Assembly (NCBI GenBank): GCA_046349085.1
Contig: JAXMDA010000002.1
Coordinates: 186,001 to 250,000, forward strand
Direction of reading: 5' to 3'
From: JAJXWB01 sp046349085
GTDB lineage: Bacteria; Pseudomonadota; Alphaproteobacteria; Rhizobiales; Beijerinckiaceae
DNA: 64,000 nt
Shown: piece by piece, positions 1 through 7,670 of the stretch
How the letters are laid out: every line of letters starts with the position of its first letter
Position numbering within the stretch: position 1 is the stretch's first letter
Notes under the pieces: model-generated
What the model was told of the DNA's origin: nothing
Databases searched by the model: none
What the model saw: only the letters and a program-made list of their open reading frames with translations
Translations under genes and position numbers: made by a program

Positions 1-79
1 TGACGACGACAAGCGCGATCATCGCGGCGATCCAGAAAGACCTGAGCGCGAAACCTCCGAAATCGATCCAGAAATTCAT
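1..79 (-). CDS. N-terminus of an unidentified membrane protein (partial, runs off the window)
   Basis: The first 79 bases read on the minus strand as an ATG followed by 25 open codons. The peptide starts MNFWIDFGGF and continues into a hydrophobic stretch (FWIAAMIALVVV) that looks like the first transmembrane helix of a small membrane protein. It would be transcribed divergently from the acyl-CoA dehydrogenase at 339. There is no strong ribosome-binding site before the ATG and too little sequence to name a family, so this is a tentative call. Confidence 0.35.
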   Translation of the reverse strand, partial: MNFWIDFGGFALRSFWIAAMIALVVV

Positions 80-135
80 GTGTGACTCGGGCTGGCGTGA
101 GCGGGGCGGGTGAGGGTTACATAGGGGTTGCGGGC

Positions 136-305
136 CGTCATTGCGAGCGCGGCGCCACGCTCCGTTATGTCGCCCTAGCCGGAGCGAAGCGGAGAGCCGG
201 CGTCCGGAGGCCAGGCCTGCGCTGGACCCGGATCAGCCTTCGCCTGTCCGGGGTGACATGGGTGGTCTGTGAGGCACGCGCGTTGCGCGGCGCGTTTGGC
301 GTCGT
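136..305. repeat. REP-type palindromic repeat arm and intergenic region
   Basis: The intergenic region 80-338 starts with one arm, CGTCATTGCGAGCG (136-149), of a dispersed palindromic repeat. Complete copies lie at 19405-19475 and, as a variant, at 57577-57632. The matching second arm is not evident here, so this copy looks decayed. The rest of the interval shows no credible gene; it must carry the promoter of the acyl-CoA dehydrogenase. Confidence 0.5.
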
Positions 306-338
306 ATCATCCTGCCCAAAAAATCCCCGGGAGGAGAG

Positions 339-2096
339 ATGAACAAGCCGCTTCGCGTCAATTCCGACGCCATCGCGCCGGATACGACGGGCCTCAATTT
401 CTACACGCTCGACCGCTCGCTGCAGGACCTGCTCGACATCCATCTCGAGCCGAGGCTGCGCGCGCATGTCGAGCCGCATCTCGTCGAGTTGGGCGGCCTC
501 GTCGGCGGCCGCCTCGACGAATGCGCGCGGCTCGCCGACCGCCATACGCCCATCCTGCACCAGCGCGACAAGTTCGGTCGCGACGTGCAGACCATCGAAT
601 ATCATCCCGCCTATCGCGAGCTAGAGGACGCGGCCTTCGGGCGCTTCGGCATCCACGCGCTGTCGCATCGCAAGGGAGTCATGGGCTGGCCGGACGTCTA
701 TCCTGCCGCCGCCAAGCACGCCTTCACCTATCTCTTCAACCAGGCCGAGTTCGGCATGGGCTGTCCGATCAACGTCACCGACGGTTCGGCCATGCTGCTG
801 TCGCGCTACGGCGACGACGCGCTGAAGGCGAAATATCTCGACGGCCTGACGACGACCGACATGGGCGTCCTGACGCAGGGCGCGCAATTCATGACGGAGA
901 AGGAGGGCGGCTCCGACGTCGGCTCGCTGACCACCGTCGCGCGTCTCGAGGACGGCCAGTGGCGCCTCTACGGCGAGAAATGGTTCTGCTCCAACGCCGA
1001 CGGCAAGGTGGCGACGCTGCTCGCGCGGCCGGAGGGGGCGGGGCCGGGCACGCGCGGCCTCGCGCTCTTCCTCATGCCGCGCTTTCTCGACGACGGGTCC
1101 GCGAACGCCTATCGCATCGTGCGCCTCAAGGAGAAGCTCGGCACGCGCTCCATGGCCTCGGGCGAGATCAAGTTCGAGGGCGCGATCTGCTACCCGCTCG
1201 GCCGGCTCGACCGCGGCTTCGTGCAGATGGCGGAAATGGTCAACTGGTCGCGCCTGTCGAACGGCGTGAAGTCGACGGCGCTGATGCGCCGCGCGCTCAC
1301 CGATTCCTTCCACGTCGCGCGCAATCGCTATGTCTTCGGCAAGCTCATCGTCGACATGCCGCTGGCGCGCCGGCAATTGCTGAAACTCATGCTGCCGGTG
1401 GAGCAGGCCCTGTCCCTCAGCTTCGTGACCGCGACCGCGCTCGACCGCGCCGAGATCGCCGGCAGCCAGGAGGCCGCCGCGCTGGTGCGGATGCTGACGC
1501 CGGTCATGAAGTTCCGCATCACGCGCGACGCCCGCAAGGTCGCGGGCGACGCGCTCGAGATGCGCGGCGGCATCGGCTATGTCGAGGAATTCGCCAGCGC
1601 GCGCGTGCTGCGCGATTCCTATCTCGGCTCCATCTGGGAAGGCACGAGCAATATCGTCGCGCTCGATTCCATCACGCGCGCCGTCGGCCGCCATCACGCC
1701 GAAAGCGCGCTCGGCGCAGACCTCTTCGCGCGCATCGGCGAGACGGACGTCGCCCCGCAGGCGCACCGCGATCGCCTGAAGGACGCCGTGGACCGCGCTA
1801 TCGCGCTGGCGCAGAAGGTGGCGGGGCAGGGCGAGAACGAAGCGGAAGCGCGCCGCGCCACCAGCGTGCTCTATCACGTCGCCAGCGCCGTCACGCTCGC
1901 CTGGGAGGCGCAGCAGACGCACGAGCGCCGCGGCGACGCCCGGCGGCTGCTGTTCTCGCGCCTCGTGCTCGATCATCGTCTGAGCGCGCCCGATCCTTTC
2001 GACCTGCAGACCGGCGCGCGCGAGGCCGCCTTCGCCGACGCGCTGCTGTCGGAAGCGCCGGTGTCGCGGGCGCGCGCGGCGGAATTGCTCGCGTGA
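339..2096 (+). CDS. acyl-CoA dehydrogenase family protein (AidB-like subgroup)
   Basis: A 585-residue flavoenzyme of the acyl-CoA dehydrogenase superfamily, expected to oxidise an acyl-CoA thioester at C-alpha/C-beta and pass electrons to ETF. Visible signatures are the FAD/substrate loop FMTEKEGGSDVG (about residues 185-196), the helical C-terminal domain with RGGIGYVEEF, and IWEGTSN (about 431-437), where ordinary family members carry the catalytic glutamate. The extended N-terminus and the TEKxGGSDV signature resemble the AidB/ACAD10-11 side of the family more than short-chain enzymes. The start is set by the Shine-Dalgarno GGGAGGAG just before ATG 339. Its stop overlaps the GTG of the MFS gene by four bases (GTGA), so the two are translationally coupled and probably share a substrate. 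The substrate is not determinable from sequence. Confidence 0.88.
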   Translation: MNKPLRVNSDAIAPDTTGLNFYTLDRSLQDLLDIHLEPRLRAHVEPHLVELGGLVGGRLDECARLADRHTPILHQRDKFGRDVQTIEYHPAYRELEDAAFGRFGIHALSHRKGVMGWPDVYPAAAKHAFTYLFNQAEFGMGCPINVTDGSAMLLSRYGDDALKAKYLDGLTTTDMGVLTQGAQFMTEKEGGSDVGSLTTVARLEDGQWRLYGEKWFCSNADGKVATLLARPEGAGPGTRGLALFLMPRFLDDGSANAYRIVRLKEKLGTRSMASGEIKFEGAICYPLGRLDRGFVQMAEMVNWSRLSNGVKSTALMRRALTDSFHVARNRYVFGKLIVDMPLARRQLLKLMLPVEQALSLSFVTATALDRAEIAGSQEAAALVRMLTPVMKFRITRDARKVAGDALEMRGGIGYVEEFASARVLRDSYLGSIWEGTSNIVALDSITRAVGRHHAESALGADLFARIGETDVAPQAHRDRLKDAVDRAIALAQKVAGQGENEAEARRATSVLYHVASAVTLAWEAQQTHERRGDARRLLFSRLVLDHRLSAPDPFDLQTGAREAAFADALLSEAPVSRARAAELLA

Positions 2097-3400
2097 TCGC
2101 GTCCCTCGCCCGGCGGCTTCCGTTCTTCTACGGCTGGGTCATCGTCGCCGTCGCCTTCGTCACCATGGCGATCGGCGTCAACGCGCGCACGTCCTTCTCG
2201 CTGCTGTTTGCGCCCATCGTCGCGGAGTTCGGCTGGGAGCGCGCCACCGTCGCCGGCGCCTTTTCCTTCGGCTTCCTCACCTCGGCGCTCCTGAGCCCGG
2301 CGCTCGGCAGGCTCATGGACTCCCGGGGCCCGCGCTTCGTCATCGAGATCGGCATTTTTCTGGTCGGCGCGGGTCTCCTGCTCGCGCCGCTGACCAGCGC
2401 GCCCTGGCACCTCTACCTCACGCTCGGCATGCTGGTGGGCGGCGGCAGCGTCTGCCTCACCTTCACCGGCCAGTCGCTCTATCTGCCCAACTGGTTCCTG
2501 CGCCGGCGCGGCCTTGCGATCAGCGTGGCGTTTTCCGGCGTCGGCGTCGGCTCCATTCTGCTGCTGCCGGCCTTCCAGACCTGGATCGAGCGCTACGGCT
2601 GGCGCACGGCCTGCGTCATTCTGGGCGTGTCGCTGATCGCCGTGCTGGCGCCGCTCAATCTTTTCGTCGCCCGCAAGCCCGCCGATCTCGGCCTGGAGCC
2701 GGATGGCGACGCCGCCACGGCGGCCGGGGGGCCGGTCAAGCGCAGCAATATCGTCGACGCCAAATGGGCGGCGATCGACTGGACGCTTGGCCGCGCCATC
2801 AGGACGTTTCGCTTCTGGATGCTGGCGGTCGGCTATTTCACGGGTCTTTTCACCTGGTACGCGGTGCAGGTGCACCAGACGAAATATCTGGTGGAGATCG
2901 GCTACTCGCCGACGACAGCCGCCTGGGCGCTGGGCGCGGTCAGCCTCGCCGGCATTCCCGGCCAGATCGGGCTCGGCTGGCTGTCGGACCGCATCGGGCG
3001 CGAATGGGTGTGGACCATCGGCTCCTTCGGCTTCACGCTCACCTATCTCGCGCTGATCGCCATGAAGGGCGCGCCGACCCCCGGCTGGCTCTACGCCATG
3101 GTCGTCGCCCAGGGCCTGCTCGGCTACGGCGTCACGGCCGTGTTCGGCACCGTCGCCTTCGAGATTTTCGAAGGCCGGCATTACGGGTCGATCTTCGGCT
3201 CGCTGTCGCTCGCCTCGCTTGCCGGCGGGGCGGCGGGACCCTTTGTCGCAGGCGCGATGTACGACCGGCTCGGCGCGTACGACCAGGCCTTCTGGCTCTG
3301 CGTCGCGCTGACCTTCGTGTCCTCGGCCGCCATCTGGTTTGCCGCGCCGCGCAAGGTGCGCGCGGTGGCGGGCCGCATCCCGGCGCAGGCGCAAAACTGA
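2093..3400 (+). CDS. MFS transporter, monocarboxylate/oxalate-porter-like
   Basis: A 435-residue major facilitator with about twelve hydrophobic segments. The N-terminus has FYGWVIVAVAF, typical of the OxlT/monocarboxylate branch, followed by a first-half signature LGRLMDSRGPR and a second-half repeat WLSDRIGREW (A-like motif between TM8 and TM9). The start is GTG 2093, overlapping the dehydrogenase stop as GTGA. A much longer open frame reads in from upstream, but it is an out-of-frame shadow of the dehydrogenase. The coupling suggests uptake of a carboxylate or acyl precursor used by the preceding enzyme; this is inference. Confidence 0.87.
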   Translation: MIASLARRLPFFYGWVIVAVAFVTMAIGVNARTSFSLLFAPIVAEFGWERATVAGAFSFGFLTSALLSPALGRLMDSRGPRFVIEIGIFLVGAGLLLAPLTSAPWHLYLTLGMLVGGGSVCLTFTGQSLYLPNWFLRRRGLAISVAFSGVGVGSILLLPAFQTWIERYGWRTACVILGVSLIAVLAPLNLFVARKPADLGLEPDGDAATAAGGPVKRSNIVDAKWAAIDWTLGRAIRTFRFWMLAVGYFTGLFTWYAVQVHQTKYLVEIGYSPTTAAWALGAVSLAGIPGQIGLGWLSDRIGREWVWTIGSFGFTLTYLALIAMKGAPTPGWLYAMVVAQGLLGYGVTAVFGTVAFEIFEGRHYGSIFGSLSLASLAGGAAGPFVAGAMYDRLGAYDQAFWLCVALTFVSSAAIWFAAPRKVRAVAGRIPAQAQN

Positions 3401-3522
3401 GGGCGGTTGAAAGGCCGCCGCCGACCTGTGACAAAATTGTGGCGCCTGCCGCCAATCTCTCGCCGCATCCCTTGACTATCGCGAGGCTTGAGGCCGCTGA
3501 TTCGCGGCGCGCGGACTAACGC

Positions 3523-4575
3523 ATGACTCGTTACGCGATGTCGGCAGGTTCTAAGCCCGGTGGTCCCGCCAGATCGAGCGGGATGGCGCGGGGATTCAGC
3601 ATCGCGCGCCTTGTCGGCGTATTTGCGGTGTTTGCCGCATTCGTCCTCGTGGCGACGCGCATGGTCGAGCGCGAGGCCGATCCGGCTGCGCCGCAGCCGC
3701 GCGCCACGCGCAAGGTCGCCTTCGAGAACGCGCCCGCAACCATCGTTCCCGGCAAGCGCCGCAAGTCCGAAACGCCTGAAATCGCGCTCGCCAAGGGACC
3801 GCTCGACGAGGATTCCTCGCTGGATATGGCGGCGCAGGTCTGGTCCCGCCTGATCCCGGAAGAGGAACTCGCCCGTCAGCTCGCCATCTTCGGCGACGGC
3901 GCCGACAAGCTGCAATTCGGCCCGGTCAACGTGCGCCGGCGCCTCGTCGAGACGGTGATCCGCGCCGCGCAGCGCGCCGATTACGACCCGACCCTGCTGA
4001 TGGCCATCGCCGACAAGGAATCGAGCCTGCGCGCCACCGCCCGCGCCAGCACGTCGTCGGCTTCCGGCCTGTTCCAGTTCATCGACAGGACCTGGCTGCA
4101 GGCCGTCCGCCTGTTCGGCGCGCAGCATGGGCTCGAGCGCGAGGCCGCGCTGATCGAGGGGCCGGACGACAAGCCGACCGTTGCCGACGCCGACGAGCGC
4201 GCCCGTATTCTCGCGATGCGCGAGCGCCCCTATCTCGCGGCGGTCATGGCCGCCGAAATGCTCAAGCGCGACGGCGGCAAGGTCGCCGAAAACGTCGGCC
4301 GTCCGCTGTCTGCGGGCGAGACCTATCTCATCCACTTCCTCGGCACGCGCGACGCCCGCACCTTCCTGTCGCGGCTCGCCGAAGCGCCGAAGGGCTCGGC
4401 CGCCGCCATGCTGCCCAGGCCCGCGAAAGCCAACAAGCCGATCTTCTACGAGGGCGGCAAGGCGAAAGCTGTCGCCGACGTGCACAAGAAGTTCGAGGAC
4501 ATGATGGGCCTGCGGCTCGACCGCTACAATCAGGTCCGCGACATCGCCGGCGCGATGGCCTTCAGCGGCGACTGA
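3523..4575 (+). CDS. lytic transglycosylase-like protein with SLT domain
   Basis: A 350-residue envelope protein with an N-terminal membrane anchor or uncleaved signal (hydrophobic stretch at about residues 28-46), a disordered linker, and a soluble-lytic-transglycosylase fold from about residue 145. The catalytic glutamate is expected in IADKESSL (about residue 166), followed by the SLT signature ASGLFQFIDRTW. Family members cleave the glycan strands of peptidoglycan with 1,6-anhydro-muramyl formation. Two starts are possible: ATG 3523, used here, and ATG 3583, directly before the hydrophobic segment. It stands alone, 122 bases after the MFS gene. Confidence 0.8.
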   Translation: MTRYAMSAGSKPGGPARSSGMARGFSIARLVGVFAVFAAFVLVATRMVEREADPAAPQPRATRKVAFENAPATIVPGKRRKSETPEIALAKGPLDEDSSLDMAAQVWSRLIPEEELARQLAIFGDGADKLQFGPVNVRRRLVETVIRAAQRADYDPTLLMAIADKESSLRATARASTSSASGLFQFIDRTWLQAVRLFGAQHGLEREAALIEGPDDKPTVADADERARILAMRERPYLAAVMAAEMLKRDGGKVAENVGRPLSAGETYLIHFLGTRDARTFLSRLAEAPKGSAAAMLPRPAKANKPIFYEGGKAKAVADVHKKFEDMMGLRLDRYNQVRDIAGAMAFSGD

Positions 4576-4647
4576 ACCGCCGCATCGCCGGAACCGCCCC
4601 GTCGCCGCCGCGTTTTGCCCGCAATCGGCAAATCGCAGGAGGCGGTC

Positions 4648-4935
4648 ATGCATCTCTCGAACGAAAGTCTTCTGGTCACGCTGCTCGTCGGCGTCGTCGC
4701 CGGCTGGCTCGCCGGCCTGCTTGTGCGCGGCTTCGGCTTCGGACTGATCGGCGATCTCATCGTCGGCATACTCGGCGCCCTGTTCGGCGCCTGGCTCCTG
4801 CCGCGGCTCGGCGTCCATTTGGGGGTCGGCCTGGTTTCAGCCATCGCCAACGCCACGATCGGCGCGGTCATCCTTCTCATCATCATCGGCCTGTTCCGCG
4901 GCGCCCCGGCCTTCGGCTGGCGATCGCGCTACTGA
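4648..4935 (+). CDS. GlsB/YeaQ/YmgE family stress-response membrane protein
   Basis: A 95-residue inner-membrane protein made of three glycine-rich hydrophobic segments, with the family pattern GWLAGLLVRGFGFG and GDLIVGILGALFGAWL. The family was formerly called transglycosylase-associated and its biochemical role is unknown. ATG 4648 is preferred over an in-frame ATG at 4615 because AGGAGG lies just upstream of it. Single gene between the lytic transglycosylase and rpsB. Confidence 0.85.
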   Translation: MHLSNESLLVTLLVGVVAGWLAGLLVRGFGFGLIGDLIVGILGALFGAWLLPRLGVHLGVGLVSAIANATIGAVILLIIIGLFRGAPAFGWRSRY

Positions 4936-5164
4936 TAAGAGGCGAAGCCGGGACAGCCGGCGTCCGGCCGGCAAGGCAACGATAGTCGGGGCCGGCCGGA
5001 GGCCGGCGGTCCCGGCTCTGCGCTTGCCACTACGCCGATCCTCCGGTATACGCGCGCCATTCCACAGGCGGAGCATTTGCGTTTCCTGATTGAAGGATAC
5101 GCGTCCGGTGGCCGGATTTCCGGCCTCTCAGCTTCGCCGAGGCACAACCGGAGAATGATGAATC
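4936..5164. promoter_or_regulatory. rpsB leader/intergenic region with GC-rich palindromes
   Basis: This 229-base gap carries nested GC-rich inverted repeats built on CCGGC (about 4950-5015), then the region before rpsB that must hold its promoter and leader. A weak purine-rich ribosome-binding site (CCGGAG) precedes ATG 5165. No gene is visible. I cannot assign promoter boxes with confidence. Confidence 0.3.
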
Positions 5165-6184
5165 ATGGCGCTTCCTGACGTTTCCATGCGCGGCCTGCTC
5201 GAGGCCGGCGCGCATTTCGGCCATCAGTCGCACCGCTGGAACCCGAAGATGAACGAGTACATCTTCGGCGTCCGCAACAACATCCACATCATCGACCTCG
5301 CCCAGACGGTGCCGCTGTTCCATCAGGCGCTGAAGGCCGTGTCCGACACGGTGGCCAAGGGCGGCCGCGTGCTCTTCGTCGGCACGAAGCGCCAGGCGCA
5401 GGACCAGATCGCCGACGCCGCCAAGCGCTCGGCCCAGTACTACATCAACTCCCGCTGGCTCGGCGGCATGTTGACCAACTGGAAGACGATTTCCGGCTCG
5501 ATCAACCGCCTGCGCAAGGTGGACGAGCAGCTCTCGACGGGCGCCTCGGGCCTCACCAAGAAAGAGCGCCTGATGCTGTCGCGCGAGCGCGAGAAGCTCC
5601 AGAAGGCGCTGGGCGGCATTAAGGACATGGGCGGCCTGCCGGACCTGATCTTCGTGATCGACACCAACAAGGAGCAGCTCGCGATCAAGGAGGCGAACCG
5701 CCTCAACATTCCGGTCGCCGCCATCCTCGACACCAATTGCGATCCGGACGGCATCGCCTTCCCGATCCCGGCCAATGACGACGCCGGCCGCGCCATCGCG
5801 CTCTACTGCGATCTCGTCGCCCGCGCCGCCATCGACGGCATCTCGCGCGGCCAGGGGGCTTCGGGCGTCGACATCGGCGCCTCCGAGGAGCCGACCGCCG
5901 AGGAGCTGCCCACGCCCGTGGCCGCCAACGACGCCGGCGACGAGCCGGCGGAGGCTTTCGAGATCCTGTCCGCTCCGCGCGGCGCGCCGGACGATCTGGC
6001 CAAGCTGCACGGCGTCGGCCCGCAGCTCGTCAAGAAGCTGAACGACGGCGGCATCTTCCACTTCTGGCAGATCGCGGCGATGAAGCCCGAGGACGCGGCC
6101 AAGGTGGACGCCGACCTCAAGCTCAACGGCCGCATCGAGCGCGACGGCTGGATTTCTCAGGCGCGCGGCTTCCTCGCGGCCTGA
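5165..6184 (+). CDS. rpsB: 30S ribosomal protein S2 with C-terminal helix-hairpin-helix-like extension
   Basis: A small-subunit ribosomal protein that helps recruit S1 and mRNA. Residues 1-235 are canonical S2, with EAGAHFGHQSHRWNPKM near the N-terminus, LFVGTKRQAQ, the RWLGGMLTN loop, and PDLIFVIDTNKE/PVAAILDTNCDPD near the core end. At 339 residues it is about 100 longer than the usual S2. The extra part is an acidic Ala/Pro linker followed by LHGVGPQLVKKLND, which resembles a helix-hairpin-helix fold. Comparable tails are known on S2 of other Rhizobiales. It is the first gene of the classic rpsB-tsf-pyrH-frr-uppS-cdsA-dxr order. Confidence 0.98.
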   Translation: MALPDVSMRGLLEAGAHFGHQSHRWNPKMNEYIFGVRNNIHIIDLAQTVPLFHQALKAVSDTVAKGGRVLFVGTKRQAQDQIADAAKRSAQYYINSRWLGGMLTNWKTISGSINRLRKVDEQLSTGASGLTKKERLMLSREREKLQKALGGIKDMGGLPDLIFVIDTNKEQLAIKEANRLNIPVAAILDTNCDPDGIAFPIPANDDAGRAIALYCDLVARAAIDGISRGQGASGVDIGASEEPTAEELPTPVAANDAGDEPAEAFEILSAPRGAPDDLAKLHGVGPQLVKKLNDGGIFHFWQIAAMKPEDAAKVDADLKLNGRIERDGWISQARGFLAA

Positions 6185-6193
6185 TTTTCTTCG

Positions 6194-6246
6194 GACCGCG
6201 GGCCCCAGGCCCGCCGAAGTTGCGAGCCTGAAGGCTCGCGGTCCTT
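6194..6246 (+). terminator. hairpin/attenuator between rpsB and tsf
   Basis: The stem GCGAGCC (6222-6228), loop TGAA and stem GGCTCGC (6233-6239) is followed by GGTCCTTTT. An outer pairing of GGACCGCG (6194-6201) with CGCGGTCC (6237-6244) can extend it. It looks like an intrinsic terminator or attenuator that would lower tsf relative to rpsB. Related hairpins recur after tsf. Confidence 0.6.
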
Positions 6247-6295
6247 TTCGCCCGCGTCCCCGGACGCGGGCTCCCTCTATTCAGGAGTGTTTCCC

Positions 6296-7225
6296 ATGGC
6301 CACGATTACTGCCGGCATGGTGAAGGACCTGCGCGAGAAGACCGGCGCGGGCATGATGGACTGCAAGGTCGCGCTCACCGAGGTGGGCGGCGACATCGAA
6401 GCCGCCGTCGACTGGCTGCGCAAGAAGGGCCTGTCCAAGGCCGCCAAGAAGTCCGGCCGTGTCGCCGCTGAAGGCCTCGTCGCAGCAGTGGTGCGCGACA
6501 AGGCCGGCGTCGTCGTCGAGGTGAATTCCGAGACCGACTTCGTCGCCCGCAACGAGGAGTTCCAGGCGCTGGTGCGCTCGATCGCCGGCGTCGCGCTGGA
6601 GAAGGGCGAGACCGACGTCGCCGCCCTGTCCAACCAGCATTATCCCGGCGGCGCCGGCACGGTGGCCGACGCCATCTCCAACGCCATCGCCACCATCGGC
6701 GAGAACATGACGCTGCGCCGCGCCGCGATGCTGTCCGTCGCCGACGGCGTCATCGGCCAGTACGTGCATTCGCCGATCGCCGACGGCCTCGGCAAGATCG
6801 CCGTGCTCGTCGCGCTGGAATCGAAGGGCGACCCGGCCGTTCTCAGCGTCCTCGCGCGCCAGCTCGCCATGCATGTGGCGGCGACCTCGCCGGTCGCGCT
6901 CGACGCCGCCAGCGTCGATCCGGCCGTGATCGCGCGCGAAAAGGCCGTGCTCGCCGACAAGAACGCCGGCAAGCCCGCGCATGTGCTCGAGAAGATCGTC
7001 GAGTCCGGCCTCAAGACCTACTTCAAGGAAGTGACGCTGGTCGATCAGGTCTCGATCCACGCCGACCACGCCGGCAAGACCGTGTCGCAGGCGGTCAAGG
7101 AGCTCGAAGGCAAGGCCGGCGCGCCGATCGTCATCAAGGGCTTCGTGCGCTACGGCCTCGGCGAAGGCATCGAAAAGGCGGTCGACGATTTCGCCGCCGA
7201 AGTGGCTGCCGCCGCCAAGGGCTAA
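6296..7225 (+). CDS. tsf: elongation factor Ts
   Basis: A guanine-nucleotide exchange factor for EF-Tu, 309 residues, full length. The N-terminal UBA-like domain has LREKTGAGMMDCKVAL, and the TDFV motif in SETDFVARNEEF contacts EF-Tu. ATG 6296 is chosen because the mature conserved start MATITAGMVKDL follows it and AGGAG lies upstream; an in-frame ATG nine bases earlier is less likely. It lies 111 bases after rpsB, separated by a hairpin. Confidence 0.97.
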   Translation: MATITAGMVKDLREKTGAGMMDCKVALTEVGGDIEAAVDWLRKKGLSKAAKKSGRVAAEGLVAAVVRDKAGVVVEVNSETDFVARNEEFQALVRSIAGVALEKGETDVAALSNQHYPGGAGTVADAISNAIATIGENMTLRRAAMLSVADGVIGQYVHSPIADGLGKIAVLVALESKGDPAVLSVLARQLAMHVAATSPVALDAASVDPAVIAREKAVLADKNAGKPAHVLEKIVESGLKTYFKEVTLVDQVSIHADHAGKTVSQAVKELEGKAGAPIVIKGFVRYGLGEGIEKAVDDFAAEVAAAAKG

Positions 7226-7242
7226 GCGCCAGGACACGAACC

Positions 7243-7288
7243 GCGAGCCTTCAGGCTCGCATTGATTGCCGCGAGCCCGAGGGCTCGC
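7243..7288. repeat. two copies of the GCGAGCC/GGCTCGC hairpin after tsf
   Basis: Tandem stem-loops: GCGAGCC-TTCA-GGCTCGC (7243-7260) and GCGAGCCC-GA-GGGCTCGC (7271-7288). Both match the hairpin at 6222-6239 on the other side of tsf, so one small palindromic element is present three times around this gene. Confidence 0.7.
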
Positions 7289-7295
7289 TGACCAG

Positions 7296-7326
7296 CGCCG
7301 TCCGCATCGCGGGCGGCGTTTTCTTT
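7296..7326 (+). terminator. intrinsic terminator of tsf
   Basis: The stem CGCCGTCCGC (7296-7305), loop ATC and GCGGGCGGCG (7309-7318), with one G-T wobble, is followed by the T-rich tail TTTTCTTTT. This is a classical rho-independent terminator ending the rpsB-tsf transcript. Confidence 0.85.
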
Positions 7327-7581
7327 TGTCTGCGATATGACCTTCGTCATGCCGCCGGAGTGACCGTCGGCACTCTCGCTTCAGCTTCGCGCGAGTCAAT
7401 CTGCGCATGGTCGGACGGAAGGTTTCGTTCGGCCAAAGGCGCAGAATTCGCGTCCGGGCCATTCCGGTTGGCGACCCCGGAACTACGGAACGCACAAGAG
7501 TTCATTCACGCGCCGAAGCGTCGTTTCTGGCCGGGACGGCGTCAAGGACCTGCGGGCGACCGCAGGAACGTGCGAATGAGC
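7327..7581 (+). other. gene-free interval, possible small RNA ahead of a strong terminator
   Basis: Between the tsf terminator and a second strong terminator there are about 255 bases without a convincing protein gene; an open frame crosses it only as an upstream extension of the PfpI gene. A region bounded by two terminators and carrying no CDS could encode a small RNA. I cannot name a family or see clear promoter boxes. Confidence 0.25.
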
Positions 7582-7620
7582 GGAGGAGCGGCGACCCCCA
7601 TGCCGCTCCTCCTTTTATTT
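7582..7620 (+). terminator. strong intrinsic terminator upstream of the PfpI-family gene
   Basis: A perfect 11-bp stem, GGAGGAGCGGC (7582-7592) with GCCGCTCCTCC (7602-7612), has a nine-base loop and a TTTTATTTT tail. It lies about 50 bases upstream of the next start codon, so it ends some transcript other than tsf, which already has its own terminator. Confidence 0.85.
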
Positions 7621-7670
7621 TCAGCGCCCGCCATAGCTTCTATGCTGCAATTTCACGCGATGGAGGTTTC

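Noticed and set aside
269..3400. A single 1043-codon frame that would fuse an unknown N-terminal half to the MFS transporter.
   Set aside because: The N-terminal part is the shifted reading of the acyl-CoA dehydrogenase. The transporter has its own GTG start overlapping the dehydrogenase stop.
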